Shown here piece after piece: positions 1 through 12,001 of a stretch of 64,000 bases of DNA. Source of the stretch: Branchiostoma floridae. Lineage: Eukaryota > Chordata > Leptocardii > Amphioxiformes > Branchiostomatidae. The stretch covers positions 13,793,533 through 13,857,532 of the forward strand of contig NC_049997.1 of the NCBI RefSeq assembly GCF_000003815.2, read 5' to 3'. The notes beneath the pieces were generated by a model. That model saw nothing but the letters and a program-made list of their open reading frames with translations. It was not told the DNA's origin and made no database searches. Both the position numbers and the translations under genes were made by a program. Positions within the stretch are counted from its first letter, which is position 1, and each line of letters begins with the position of its first letter.

Positions 1-1039
1 CCACCATATACACCTCGGGCCGGGGCATTAACCCTTTAGTATCAAACTCCGGTGCCCGTCTGACTCCCTTAGCCGGCTACACTCCTTGGCCAGCTTTGAT
101 ACTATCTTATGGCACCGCAGGACCTACGGGAAGTTTGATACTATACATTATACACCGTGGATCTGGTTGGAGATTAGTACTGGAAGTCAAATGTGTACAA
201 GTGGCTACCTTTGCATATAAAGACCATGGCCAATGTGACCACTTTCTGTTGGTCCTTTAGTCTACTAGTATAATTTTTCCCACTGACACAAATTACATTC
301 CCACTGTACATAGTGGCCACCTGTCCATATAGACCAGATTTTAACGTTTCCCTTGGTGGTTTTCTTGCGCAGTTTCGAAATCCTCTTGACGGATAGAGTT
401 CACATACAATGTTCCAAACACACACTTTAATAGACTGATTTATTTCGCCCATAAAAGTAACCAAGTGCCAAATCTCGAACAGGCCACATCTCTATCCACC
501 GTGAGAGGCAATAAAACGTGGATCAATTGCGCCACCGTTAAATCACGGCAGGCCATCGCTCTGAGGTGGTTGGCACAATTTGGGGTTTGTTTTCCGGGTA
601 ACGGTTATTCGTGAGTGCCGGGATAAATCACCCCGTGGAGAGAGATATCTCGCGCCATTTGTGGGAAAGTGGACCACGGCAGGATTGTATCCGACTCTTT
701 GTTTTAGGCCACGCTAGACTGATAACTTGGATTTCACATTTTACTAGAGCAAAATAAAGATATCATGACATAACAAATGAACAAAACAGGAAGAATTTGA
801 TTCAAATCAAGATGATATTTTTGGTAGTGTACATTGTATGTATGTTTGTAATTGAGCAGTATGACTCATGAAGCTGAGATTGTTATGAAATTTGATTTGT
901 GGTTAGATCTCCTCCATCAAAGAAATGATGAGATTTCATACCACCTGGTGAATTTCCTTGGTACTGCAGCAGAACTTTTTCCATTTCATGATTCGAACAA
1001 GTTAAGCTAACAGTTAATAGTGTAGTACAGTGAAATCAT
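1..1039. other. Intergenic, no gene seen
   Basis: I find no exon with splice signals or a recognisable protein here. The first 170 bases repeat the word 'tttgatact' in both orientations, and 210-350 has partly inverted 'ggccac/gtggcc' words. This is consistent with worn foldback-type transposon remnants, but no termini can be defined. Confidence 0.4.
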
Positions 1040-1235
1040 GTGGCTTAATTGGCAGCGCTTTGGGTTCAGGTCTCGAGTTCGAAACTTGCGATGTCACAGA
1101 TCTTGTGCCCTTGGGGAAGGCACTTTATATGAATTTCCTCACTTCACTCAGGTGAAAAATAAGTATCTAAGTTCGGCTAGGGCCATCCCACGGATAGAAC
1201 GTTAAATGGAGGTCCCGTGTTCTAGAACCAAACCA
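1040..1235 (+). mobile_element. tRNA-derived SINE
   Basis: A Pol III box-A-like stretch (TGGCTTAATTGGCAGCGC, near 1050) is followed about 25 bases later by a box-B-like stretch (GAGTTCGAAACTT, near 1075). After this tRNA-like head comes a conserved-looking body ('cccttggggaaggcac', 'acgttaaatggaggtcccgtgt') of the kind found in metazoan SINEs. A functional tRNA is unlikely because no acceptor stem closes. A database comparison would settle the family. Confidence 0.6.
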
Positions 1236-1810
1236 AAATTTTCATTTCAAACTGATCTAAAAAGCTGAAAAAAGGTTGTACAATTTTACTAGATGTTCCA
1301 TCCTATTTTTGCATGTTATTAGCTTTCCGTAACAGTCACCACACCCATTTTACCTTCACAACACAATGGACACTCATTTTTCTAAAATTTCCCAATGACT
1401 GCCCCGCAGTGGGTACTCTCCTTGGGTGGCGGTGGGTCCACTTTTTCCTGCCGCCATCTCACTTGGGGTCCAATTATTGATGACACGGGCCAGCTGTGCG
1501 CTTCTGTACGCAAAACCGTGGGAGTGTCACGCAATTCGACTTGCCCCAAAGTTTTGAATAACAGCAAAAGTGTTCTTCTTACACTGCAGTCATAGCTTCC
1601 TACTCTTCTCATGATGTAAACAACACTAGCATATAAGATTTTGCTGTAAACACAAAGTCATGATTGTACATTTATACATGTCAGGATAGAGATTGTCCTT
1701 TGGCAGAATCTGCATTTCTATAGGTACAAGTTATGTCGTGATAGGATTAGGAGTCTCTATCAACAGACAGGTATATAAGGGGACCATGATATGAGGAATA
1801 GCACGACGTG

Positions 1811-1880
1811 AGGTTTCTCTTCACACGAGGGTCAACACGAAACGTGCCATTGCTCGCGTTCCGCTATCTTTGCACGCTCG
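1811..1880. repeat. Terminal sequence shared with the 14-kb foldback
   Basis: The words 'cacgacgtgag', 'cacgaaacgtgccatt' and 'cgctatctttgcacg' occur here in the same order and spacing as in the reverse complement of 14100-14220. It lies directly upstream of the 105-bp minisatellite. I infer a transposon terminus in which the satellite expanded. Confidence 0.55.
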
Positions 1881-1884
1881 CCCC

Positions 1885-3050
1885 AGGTAAAGGCCCATTA
1901 CGTGCGCTTCTTCAATTTTAGCGATGTTCGCACGTAGCCGTGGCTGGGCACTCACGGCTATATTTTCTCGCCCCGGATGAAGACAATCCAGCCCCATTAC
2001 GTGCGTTTCTTCAATTTTAGTCGTGTTTGCACGGAGTTCTGGCCGGGGTAACACGGCTAATATGGCTTTATTTCCGCCCCGGCAGACTCGGCACTCAATG
2101 CGGACCCATTACGTGCGGTTTCTTTTTTTTTTTCAATTTTAGCGGTGTCTGCATGTAGCCATGCCAGGCAACACGGCTACTAGTATATTTTCCCCGACTC
2201 GGCACTCAATCCAGACCCCTTACGTGCGCTTCTTCAATTTTAGCGGTGTCTGCACGGAGCCAGGCCCGGCAACACGGTTATTTTCTCGCCCGCCCCGCCA
2301 GACTCGGCTCTCAAACCAGACCCATTACGTGCGCTTCTTCAATTTTAGCGGTGTTTGCACGGAGCCAGGCCCGGCAACACGGCTATTTTCCCGCCCGCCC
2401 CGCCAGACTCGGCTCTCAAACCAGACCCATTACGTGCGCTTCTTCAATTTTAGCGGTGTTTGCACGGAGCCAGGCCCGGCAACACGGTTATTTTCTCGCC
2501 CGCCCCGCCAGACTCGGCTCTCAAACCAGACCCATTACGTGCGCTTCTTCAATTTTAGCGGTGTCTGCACGGAGCCAGGCCCGGCAACACGGTTATTTTC
2601 CCGCCCGCCCCGCCAGACTCGGCTCTCAAACCAGGCCCATTTATACGTGCGCTTCTTCAATTTTAGCGGTGTCTGCACGGAGCCAGGCCCGGCAACACGG
2701 CTATTTTCCCGCCCCGCCAGACTCGGCTCTCAAACCAGGCGCTAGGCCCATTACGTGCGCTTCTTCAATTTTAGCGGTGTTTGCACGGAGCCAGGCCCGG
2801 CAACACGGTTATTTTCTCGCCCGCCCCGCCAGACTCGGCTCTCAAACCAGACCCATTACGTGCGCTTCTTCAATTTTAGCGGTGTCTGCACGGAGCCAGG
2901 CCCGGCAACACGGTTATTTTCTCGCCCGCCCCGCCAGACTCGGCTCTCAAACCAGACCCATTACGTGCGCTTCTTCAATTTTAGCGGTGTTTGCACGGAG
3001 CCAGGCCCGGCAACACGGCTTTATTTTCCCTCTCTGAGAGCGTGAAGACT
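1885..3050. repeat. 105-bp tandem minisatellite, about 11 units
   Basis: The landmark 'ttacgtgcg' recurs near 1898, 1997, 2109, 2220, 2326, 2431, 2536, 2642, 2751, 2856 and 2961. The central spacings are 105 bases, with small length changes at the edges. Each unit carries 'cttcttcaattttagcggtgt' and a GC-rich half ('ggagccaggcccggcaacacgg'). The first three units are the most diverged. Since 105 is divisible by 3, two frames stay open across several units, producing long false ORFs (2161-2745 and 2246-3037). I see no coding evidence. Confidence 0.9.
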
Positions 3051-3430
3051 CGGCACTCAATCTCGGGGGAAGTGAAATTTGACTTGAAACTGACTATACC
3101 CAAGCTCCTGTATGGCTCGTATTTGACCAAGGAGGTTAAAATGCTTGATTTAACCAAGCATAGTGGACCAATATCCAAGCCATGGCGGAGAAGGCACGCC
3201 GGTAAATGTTATCATTGCGACGTGAAATCATAAACAAAGATCGACACCATTTTGTTTCCTTGTAGAATTATCGCACTTAACACATTTTCTTTCCGTTTAT
3301 TATTATTTCACGTTTATATTCAGTATCTTGCCGGTACTCGATTCTGTTAGTGTATCGACATTGTAGTCAAAGATTTTGTAGCATGTAATCTTGTTTAAAA
3401 CTGCTTGTAAGGACTCTCCGTAGTGCCCAG
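3051..3430. other. Spacer, no gene seen
   Basis: AT-rich unique-looking sequence between the minisatellite and the first duplicated module. No exon or repeat structure is supported. Confidence 0.3.
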
Positions 3431-3870
3431 GGTGTTTCATTTCTGATAAAATATCTCATAATTTACTTCATACAGTTAAATATCGGTAGATAAACTGTTG
3501 TTTGTGGAACTTGATACGAAAAGTAACGCTTTTGTAGCTATATATCCAGATATTTTCAAAGTACATATTATTTTCCCACAACACGCAAAATTGATTGATG
3601 ATCTCTCTTTGTCACGAGCCCGAGGCATGATCAAAGGCTGCCGCGGGCTGCGCGGGAAAACTTGAATGCAGCGAACTTGTTCAACTAGAAATTCTCACGC
3701 TTACGGTGCACGAAATCAAAATATGTGGGGCTTATATCTGATCTCACTCAACAATCGGAGACGAATTCAGCGCTCAACGCGCATGTTACAAGCTAATTCT
3801 TTCTGGATACAGCTTTTTTTGTCCGGCGATTGAAATGGGCTACGAATTCGAAGGTTTGTTGTGTGGTTCA
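3430..3870. repeat. Duplicated module, copy 1
   Basis: This stretch aligns by eye with 4880-5340. Shared landmarks in order are 'gataaactgttgtttg', 'ccagatattttcaaa', 'cgagcccgaggc', 'gcgggctg', 'ttacggtgcacgaaat', 'aatatgtggggctt' and 'gcgattgaaatgg'. It is a diverged direct repeat about 1.45 kb from its partner. No intact reading frame is shared, so it is probably a non-coding transposon part. Confidence 0.7.
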
Positions 3871-4405
3871 CTTCTGTAAACAAAGGTGACGCCATGTAAA
3901 TAATGAATTTTATTACAAATGGCTTTGATATGTGCGATTGTTACAACTCCTAGGTAATTACAGCTTAGTCCATGTACTGCGTATATTATGGTTCATCAAC
4001 ACATTTCGATCTCAAATAAAATCTTCATTCACAGATCTTCATTAAAAAACGCCGCCATTTCTGCTGACTGCAAGTGTACTGTGCTGTCGCAGTTTTCCCC
4101 GAGTTTACCTGAATTGTTCTGCCAGACTTGTGCGTACCGTACCGTATTACAGTACTAGCATTTACTATACAGTGTTTTCGATATCGTAAATCCTTTTAAT
4201 TGAGGCGCACATGTGTGTTAAAATGTAGACCCTATTAAAGTATGAAATTGTAAACATGATTACGATCGTAAAGCTGTTATTAAAGTCCAAGAATAAAACT
4301 GAAGTACATGTTTGTATTATTGGGCAAGCGACATTTATCGTGTAGTACGGAGATGTCTTGTTTACAATCGATAATCCTGGAGTATTTTGTGACGCTTCTT
4401 CTCGG

Positions 4406-4741
4406 TTAACCTGGAATCCAGTCTACTACTGGCTCGGCCTACCGTAGTTAGTTTAGGCTCTCTACGGGGCCAGTGTAGCTTTCAGCCGCCGGGGTAATCA
4501 TTCACACCCGGTAGGATTTTCACGCGGTTAGACTTGGCCCAGTGGGAGTTGATTGCCGGCCAGCAGTTTTTTTATTAATTTTAATTAAGCTATTAATTAA
4601 CTCCCATTGGGCAAAATCCTACCGGGGAAAATGCTACCGGGTGTGAATGATTACACTGGCGGCTTAGAGCTGCACTGACCCCGTAGAGAGTCTACACTAA
4701 CTACGGTAGGCCGAGCCACAACTTGACTGGATTCCAGGTTA
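4406..4741. mobile_element. Foldback MITE with 8-bp target duplication (hAT-like)
   Basis: Long inverted arms start TAACCTGGAATCCAG and end with its complement. The arms stay similar for about 150 bases each, including 'ggctcggcctaccgtagttag' read inverted at both ends and 'catt cacacccggtag'. The centre is AT-rich (ttaattaattaa). The 8-bp direct repeat CTTCTCGG flanks it (4398-4405 and 4742-4749). No transposase is present, so it is non-autonomous. Confidence 0.8.
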
Positions 4742-4879
4742 CTTCTCGGTGTACGTCGCCGGCAAATGGCGTGCTTGGTGTGCTCACGAGATATCATGAT
4801 TTTCTTCGTCAATGTTCAGTGACAAGCTTCGTATTTGCTTACAAGGAGGAAAGACGACTCAAAGTCGGAAAGAGTAATG

Positions 4880-5340
4880 AAACACAATTTCTGATAAAGC
4901 ATCTCATAATTGACTTTATCCCGTTTAAACTCAGTAGATAAACTGTTGTTTGCGAAACTTGACAAGGAAAGTCACGTTTTGTGGCTATATATGTCAGTGT
5001 TAGTTTATCCAGATATTTTCAAACTACAAATAATTTTTCCACAACATGCGAGAATGGTCCTTCCCAGACACCATGGCGCCACCGCTTTGTCGCGAGCCCG
5101 AGGCGGCATGACCAAAGGCGGCCGCGGGCTGTGCGGGAAACTTGAATGTAGCAGACTTCTTACGGTTACGGTGCACGAAATAACACTAACAGAATATGTG
5201 GGGCTTGTATCTAATCTCATTCAGCAATCGCAGACGAATTCAGCGATAAACACATGTTACAAGGTAATTCTTACTGGATATAACGTTTTTGGTTCGGCGA
5301 TTGAAATGGACTACGAAGTTTTATTAAAACAATGGTTAAA
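4880..5340. repeat. Duplicated module, copy 2
   Basis: Second copy of the module at 3430-3870 in the same orientation. The 160-codon open frame over 4910-5392 is not open in copy 1 and matches no family I recognise, so I do not call a gene. Confidence 0.7.
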
Positions 5341-6265
5341 AGAAGGAAAAGTCTGGGAAGTGTGGTTTGATCAAACGGCTGGATTCCTCTGACAAATTAA
5401 ATCTACGCTCAGCTATATATAGTGTTATTTCATTTCAACCTACATGTAAAACCCTACCGTTTTTTAAGGTGTTGTCAACTACCTTTGAGATGGATAATGA
5501 GTTTCTGTTTGTTTTCTCTCCAATACGCAGGTACAATATATCGAAGCTCAGTGGTTTGAAGTGTCGGAGCAGGAGGTTAATTACAAGTATAGCCTCCTTG
5601 GTCGAAGGAAGAACAGTCTGCCAGCAGTTGTGTTGTTCTGAAGTGTGTGCATGTATCTGTGTGTGTCGTTCAGTTCTATATATACGTGTGTGTGTGTGTG
5701 TCGTTCAGTTCTGTTGACGATATTTTGTTAATCCTAACACTACGTTCGTTTATCCTAACCTTCTGGTTTCAACTAAGTAAGACGCATTTTGTATATAGAG
5801 TAGTTTATACAATAGATCATATACAGTAACAATATTGAATAGACTTTTATAGTATATAGATTGTAATATCGCTCCTGCACAAGAACAAGAATGCCTGAAG
5901 CTTGTGTATAATAATTGCCAATACTTCCAAATAATTCAATACTGCTAACGCGGGGGGTGGGGGTGGTAAATGTTTGTTTCTTTTATTTTGTCACGAAACA
6001 GACAAAAGCCAAAGATTGTAATACACATCTGTGTCTAGAACGTCACGTCCCGGACTCTGGTGCACACTCTATTGTTCACACCTCGCTGTGACTTGAATGT
6101 CCAAAATGTCCTGCAACACATCAGCGCTAACTATTACTAAAAAACGACAGTACAGTCTGACCGTCGGGTCGTGAAAGACACTACACTATAGACGTCTTCA
6201 TTCATTCATCATTATCACCTATCAACTTACCTTTTGTTATATGTAAGTAGGTCGGTGTGAACTGT
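5341..6265. other. Non-coding, includes short GT microsatellite
   Basis: No supported gene. A short (GT)n tract lies near 5685-5700, inside a duplicated 'gtgtcgttcagttct' phrase (5663 and 5699). A G-rich run occurs near 5952. The stretch ends at the assembly gap. Confidence 0.35.
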
Positions 6266-6663
6266 NNNNNNNNNNNNNNNNNNNNNNNNNNNNNNNNNNN
6301 NNNNNNNNNNNNNNNNNNNNNNNNNNNNNNNNNNNNNNNNNNNNNNNNNNNNNNNNNNNNNNNNNNNNNNNNNNNNNNNNNNNNNNNNNNNNNNNNNNNN
6401 NNNNNNNNNNNNNNNNNNNNNNNNNNNNNNNNNNNNNNNNNNNNNNNNNNNNNNNNNNNNNNNNNNNNNNNNNNNNNNNNNNNNNNNNNNNNNNNNNNNN
6501 NNNNNNNNNNNNNNNNNNNNNNNNNNNNNNNNNNNNNNNNNNNNNNNNNNNNNNNNNNNNNNNNNNNNNNNNNNNNNNNNNNNNNNNNNNNNNNNNNNNN
6601 NNNNNNNNNNNNNNNNNNNNNNNNNNNNNNNNNNNNNNNNNNNNNNNNNNNNNNNNNNNNNNN
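6266..6663. other. Assembly gap (398 N)
   Basis: Run of N. Reading frames spanning it are artefacts. Confidence 1.
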
Positions 6664-7189
6664 TTACCATACCCCCCTTCTAGGCTTTCCTTACTAACGA
6701 TTACATTGGATCCATTCCAAAATATACGACGTACGGAATAAACAAGATACGGTAAATTACTAGTATAAAGATAAGCGCCCAAAGAAAAAACAACCATCCA
6801 TGAAAGCTGCTTGTCAGTATAACAATAGAACAGCTTTACTTGGAAACAACAGCTTGAAACAAAAACAATGGGAAAATTACCTTGGGTAGATTTGTGTTGA
6901 GTTTGTGTTCAAGAAAAGCTCTTTGGTTCAAAATGACATTTTTTTAAAAGAATTTGTTTTCATTTCTTGTTTATTAAAAGTTATTTGTGTTGGCGCTGGC
7001 TCTTTGCGTAAATTAACATTACTTCTAGTACGTATTACATGTACATGTATTTCTGACACGTCTAAAAACTGTTTTAGGCTGTTTTTTTATTAACAACACC
7101 TGTGCATATACTAGTACATGTACAGTACGTCACGACATACTAGTGTCGTTACTTTTGAAGCATCAAAGGTAAGTGTATACCATGGTCAT

Positions 7190-7660
7190 AATTCGTCAGC
7201 AACTACTTCCAGCCGGGCCGCTATTTCAAACGTCGGAAACACGGTACGTTGATAATTTAATATATAGAAATTTACAAGTAAACTGATACATTTGAAATGA
7301 GACATATTGGAAAGCAAATGGATCATGAATGTAAAGTCCTTTCCAAATTCTCTGATCGTGTCTCCACCGACAGGAGCAAGTTGGAAATAGAACACATCGT
7401 ACTTCATTCAAATCAGCCAGATAGACATTGATTTGCATGCCATGGAGAACGTTGCCGATGCAAATACTTAATACATTATACAATGGTGTTCATCACTCGT
7501 CGGCAACACGGTACGTTGATGATTTAATAGAAATTCATAAGTAAATTGATACAAATTTGAAAATTGAGACATGTTTGAAAACAAATGGATCATGAATGTT
7601 TTAAGTCCTTTCCGAATTCTCCGATCGTTTCTCCCCCGACATGAACATGCACAGCACGAA
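7190..7660. repeat. Two direct-repeat units about 300 bp apart
   Basis: 'acacggtacgttgat...atttaatag/atagaaatt' followed by 'caaatggatcatgaatg' and 'cctttcc(a/g)aattctc(t/c)gatcgt' occurs at about 7238-7365 and again at about 7506-7630. Both lie at the left edge of the CGGAAAG-rich repeat block. No protein is conserved between the copies. Confidence 0.65.
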
Positions 7661-7999
7661 AACGAATATTTAAGCATACTTTCCGAGATACTTAAATGTA
7701 GCCTAAAGGTGGGAAAATATTTCCGCAGAGTTTACGGTATCGTAAAGACCACGGAAACCATGGTTTTACATTTCCGTAACCTTTCCGTATTCGTTAAGGC
7801 AGATTAAATAATGTAATATCTTTACATAACCTTTAAGCATCCTTATATGCGCCGTATATGAAACGGGTATTGCTTTGTACAGAAAACATCTACAGGCTTT
7901 GAACCGACCCTACGTTCACATACAATCAGTTAACCTTCGCCTTTTTTTTATTTTCGTGGTTCTCTAAGGTGGAAATTACCAATAGGAGATGATATATTT

Positions 8000-9480
8000 T
8001 CATTGCCCTTCCGTTACAATTGATCTCATTTTACATACTCTTATCAGTATAGGTCTATGGAGACCTCCCCCTTTTATGTATAGGTATGGTAGCGTTTATT
8101 TCTAAGAAGAGGCATTGCTTTTACCAAATTAAGAGTATTTTCCGCTCAATATACCACATGCGCCGTTCAATAAAGCAGGGGCTTCAAATGAATAGCTCCT
8201 GCTGTGTTTGCGTGTTTAGTTTAACCAAGAAAAGTAAATATCCTGTGTGAAAGCTACATATAACAGATACAATCTTTCCGATATCTTTCCGTTACATTTG
8301 AGCTGACTTTACATAAAAGGGGGGAGGTTTAAGCAAACCTCCCCCCTTTTATGTATAGGCGGAAAAAAGATGTCGGAAAGGTAGCGTTAATCATTACTTG
8401 AAGAAGAGGCATTGCTTTTACCAAATTAAGAGTATTTTCCGCTCAATATACCACATGCGCCGTTCACTTAAGCAGCGGCTTCAAATGAATAGTGTTTGCG
8501 TGTTAAGTTTAACCAAGAAAAGCAAATCTCCTTTGTGAAAGTTACATATAACAGATACAATCTTTCCGATGTCTTTCCGTTACATTTGAGCTGACTTTAC
8601 ATAAAAGGGGGGAGGTTTAAGCAAACCTCCCCCCTTTTATGTATAGGTGGAAAAAAGGTGTCGGAAAGGTAGCGTTAATCATTACTTGAAGAAGAGGCAT
8701 TACTTTTACCAAATTAAGAGTATTTTCCGCTCAATATACCACATGCGTCGCTTACTAAAGCAGCGGCTTCAAATGAATAGCTCCTGCTGTGTTTGCGTGT
8801 TAAGTTGAACAAAGAAAAGCAAATCTCGTCCTGTGTGAAAGCTACATATAAAAGATACAATCTTTCCGATGTCTTTCCGTTACATTTGAGCTGACTTTAC
8901 ATAAAAGGGGGGAAGTTTAAGCAAACCTCCCCCCTTTTATGTATAGGTGGAAAAAAGATGTCGGAAAGGTAGCGTTAATTATTATTTGAAGAAGAGGCAT
9001 TGCTTTTACCAAATTAAGAGTATTTTCCGCTCAATATACCACATGCGCCGTTCACTAAAGCAGCGGCTTTAAATGAATAGTGTTTGCGTGTTAAGTTTAA
9101 CCAAGAAAAGTAAATCTCCTTTGTGAAAGCTACATATAACAGATACAATCTTTCCGATGTCTTTCCGTTACATTTGAGCTGACTTTACATAAAAGGGGGG
9201 AGGTTTAAGCAAACCTCCCCCCTTTTATGTATAGGTGGAAAAAAGATGTCGGAAAGGTAGCGTTAATCATTATTTGAAGAAGAGGCATTATTTTCCGCTC
9301 AATATACCACATGCGCCCTCACTAACGCAGCAGCTTCGCCTGAATAGCCCCTGCTGTGTTAACGCGTTGAGTTTAACCAAGATAAGCAACATTTGCTCCT
9401 GGTTAAAACTTACATATAGCAGATACAATTTTTGGAATGTATAGGTGCAAACGGAAAGGTAGCGTTAATTATTATTCTTA
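8000..9480. repeat. Tandem array of ~290-bp units, each with a perfect hairpin
   Basis: Units recur at 288-, 300- and 288-base spacing. Shared words are 'ggaaaggtagcgttaat', 'gaagaggcatt', 'ttttccgctcaatatacca', 'catgcg' and 'tttccgttacatttgagctgac'. Four units carry a 44-base hairpin with 20-bp arms (ACATAAAAGGGGGGAGGTTT) and an AAGC loop at 8311-8354, 8599-8642, 8899-8942 (one mismatch) and 9187-9230. A right-arm-only relic lies near 8063-8084, and worn partial units continue to about 9730. Confidence 0.9.
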
Positions 9481-11250
9481 AAAGAGGCATTGCTTTTACC
9501 AAATTACGAGTATTTTCCACTCAATATACCACATGCGCCTCTCACTAAAGTAGCGACCTCGCCTGAATAACTCATTCTGTGTTAGCGTGTTTGACGAAAC
9601 CAGGAAAATCAAAATATCCTCATGGAACATATGGTATCTTTCCAATGTCTTTACGTTACCATTGAGCTCACTTTACACAAAAAGATGCTATGTACAGGTG
9701 CAAGAAAGATGTCGGAAAGGTAGCGTTTATTTTTTCCAGTAGTATCGTATGTTACCGATATCGTTCCGTTACCTTTGCCTTTGAGCTTACTTTTCAGAAA
9801 ACTCTCTGAACTTTCTTTACAGAGGTGGAGATTGATAGTTACAGAAAAAGATGTTGGAGAGGTAGCGTTGAAAGCAAGGAAATTAAATATTTAACCTCCT
9901 TGTTGAAAGGAAACAACAGTCGCCGGGAGGACTGGGTACATGCCCCCGAAGATTGGTGGTCATAATTACGGCATGTTCCCGTTCAGGGTAAGAGGACTAG
10001 TACTGGGCGGCCTGTGCAGTATGTCGCTCGCGGGTGGCTGTGCCTTGCAGCTTGGCATCCCGACGACATAGCGTCCTCACTACGCGGTAACGTATCATGG
10101 GAATATAGCGGGTTTGCTGTTTATATAATTGTACAAAAAAAACTTTCTTATCATCTGGAAGAACATTTATTATCTACAAGCAATAATCACGTTCTCCCAG
10201 AAAGGCTGGTATTTTCTAGTGTGGTAACAGTTGTGTTTAGCTTAACATTGGCTAAACAGCGTACAAAGGGGATGGTGTTTTTCAAATTCAAATTTATTCG
10301 CCGTCAACTATGAATAACGAACAACGCGGCATTGAATTTCTAATTAGCAGCTCCCAGAAGAGGCCAGTCATGTGATAGGGCGTTATCCAATGACAGACAA
10401 AGGTGGGTTTTTTAAACCTAACGAATATACCATAATTTATAGAAGAAACCAGTTTGCAGGGCGTCTGTTTCGGGACAAGTCAAGAAGGAGCCTTGGATCC
10501 GTTTCAACACACGGATTATCGGCGTGGCTTTGCCGCAAATGGATTCGAACGGAACTACAGGACGGAACGGACATAACCATAGGACACTCAAGGCTTGCCA
10601 GAAACGGAGTATGTTGGAGAGTCTTCAAAGGGGCACAACTCAGGGTGAATTCAAGACTGTGTCATCTTGACCAGCATAAGCTGGCGGAGATATGGAGAGC
10701 ACGGCCTGTTCATCACAAAACAGTACCCGTCTTCGGGAATCTCAGCGGATTTTTCCTAATGTGATGGCCAGATGGAACTATGCTGCTTGAAATGATGTCT
10801 TTCCAGGCGTATCGCCCGACACTGGACTCCAAATTGTGGACTTAAATGTAGCGGAGATTCGTGCATGGATATTGTACACCGATTGTTCCCTCGGTCGACC
10901 AATCCAAGTCCACAATTGGACTCACAAGATAGTTTAGACGGCAAAGCCATAGATACCGGTGTAGGTATGATTCACACCAAATAAGACACGCATACCCGAT
11001 GCAAAAGTTCCAATTTAAGCCACACAAAACACATAAAGCCTACATAAAGATGCGGAAAGGTTTAAACTTACGCCGCCTTTACTAAAAATAAATGACAACT
11101 ATAGTCCAAGGAAAGATCACGGAAAGCGTTCGGATAAGTACGTTTCTGCACTTCTTCGCGTGCCTTTCAGGGTGTGTAAACGACACATAAACGTGGGGAA
11201 ATCGTGACGGAAATCGACTGTAAATGTGGTCAAAAGATCACGGAAAGGTC
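9481..11250. other. Repeat-derived block without a supported gene
   Basis: Words such as CGGAAAGG, its inverse CCTTTCCG and 'ggtagcgtt' recur. An inverted pair (10830-10845 'aattgtggactt' against 10907-10920 'aagtccacaatt') is visible. The 130-codon open frame at 10372-10764 lacks recognisable motifs, so I leave it uncalled. Confidence 0.4.
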
Positions 11251-11640
11251 TTAAGAAACGCGTGCTTTCCGCCCGTATAGGTTACGAAAAACTGTCATTA
11301 ACGACGCCTTTAAGCGTCTAATAGTTGCGGAAAGGCACGTGAAGGAGTGCCGAAACGTACATATAAGTGCATTAAAGGGAATCTTTACGTTCACGGATAG
11401 ATGTCGTTAAGTTGCGGAAAGGGTGCAGAAAGGTCTTAATAAACGCATACTTTCCTCCCGTATAGGTTACGAAAAACTGTCATTAACGACGCCTTTAAGC
11501 GTCTAATAGTTGCGGAAAGGCACGTGAGGAGTGCATATAAGTACATATAAGTGCCAACGTAAAGGTAACATTAAAGGGGATCTTTACGTTCGCGGATAGA
11601 TGTCGTTAAGTTGCGGAAAGGGTGCAGAAACGTCGCGTTT
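11250..11640. repeat. Two tandem ~185-200-bp units
   Basis: 'cccgtataggttacgaaaaactgtcattaacgacgcctttaagcgtctaatag' starts near 11272 and again near 11457. In both units it is followed by 'gcggaaaggcacgtga', 'acatataagtgc', 'atctttacgttc' and 'cggatagatgtcgttaagttgcggaaagg'. The copies differ by a few substitutions and short indels. Confidence 0.85.
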
Positions 11641-12001
11641 ACGTTGAGTTTAAGCTTGCTTAAATACCAGATTTCGTGCTGTGATGTCGGAGATAGAACG
11701 CATCGTACGGAGTTCATTCAAAAGACATGCGTATATTCAAGACATTATAGAATGATTTCCATCACTCTGTATTATAAGCTGCTAACAACACCAATAATCA
11801 ACCAAGGATAAAGAAAATGTTTCGTGCAGGATGTGTCACTCAAATTGATCGACGCGGTGAAATTGTCTCCACCCATCCAAACTACACATTCGGTAGGTTC
11901 TCTTTTTGCCATAACACGACCGGCATCTGAACAATTAAGTCGAGTATTCGTACATAAGATGTATATTAGATTATAGATAGATATAAAATGAAACATCTCT
12001 A

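Noticed and set aside
1821-3045. Long open frames across the minisatellite, and possible CRISPR-like array
   Set aside because: The frames are open only because the 105-bp unit is a multiple of three. There are no short repeats with unique spacers, and the DNA is animal.
6227-6797. Open frames over the first N run
   Set aside because: Made of unknown residues; an artefact of the gap. The same applies to 11988-12787.
10372-10764. 130-codon open frame
   Set aside because: No recognisable motif, no splice context, and it lies in a repeat-rich block.
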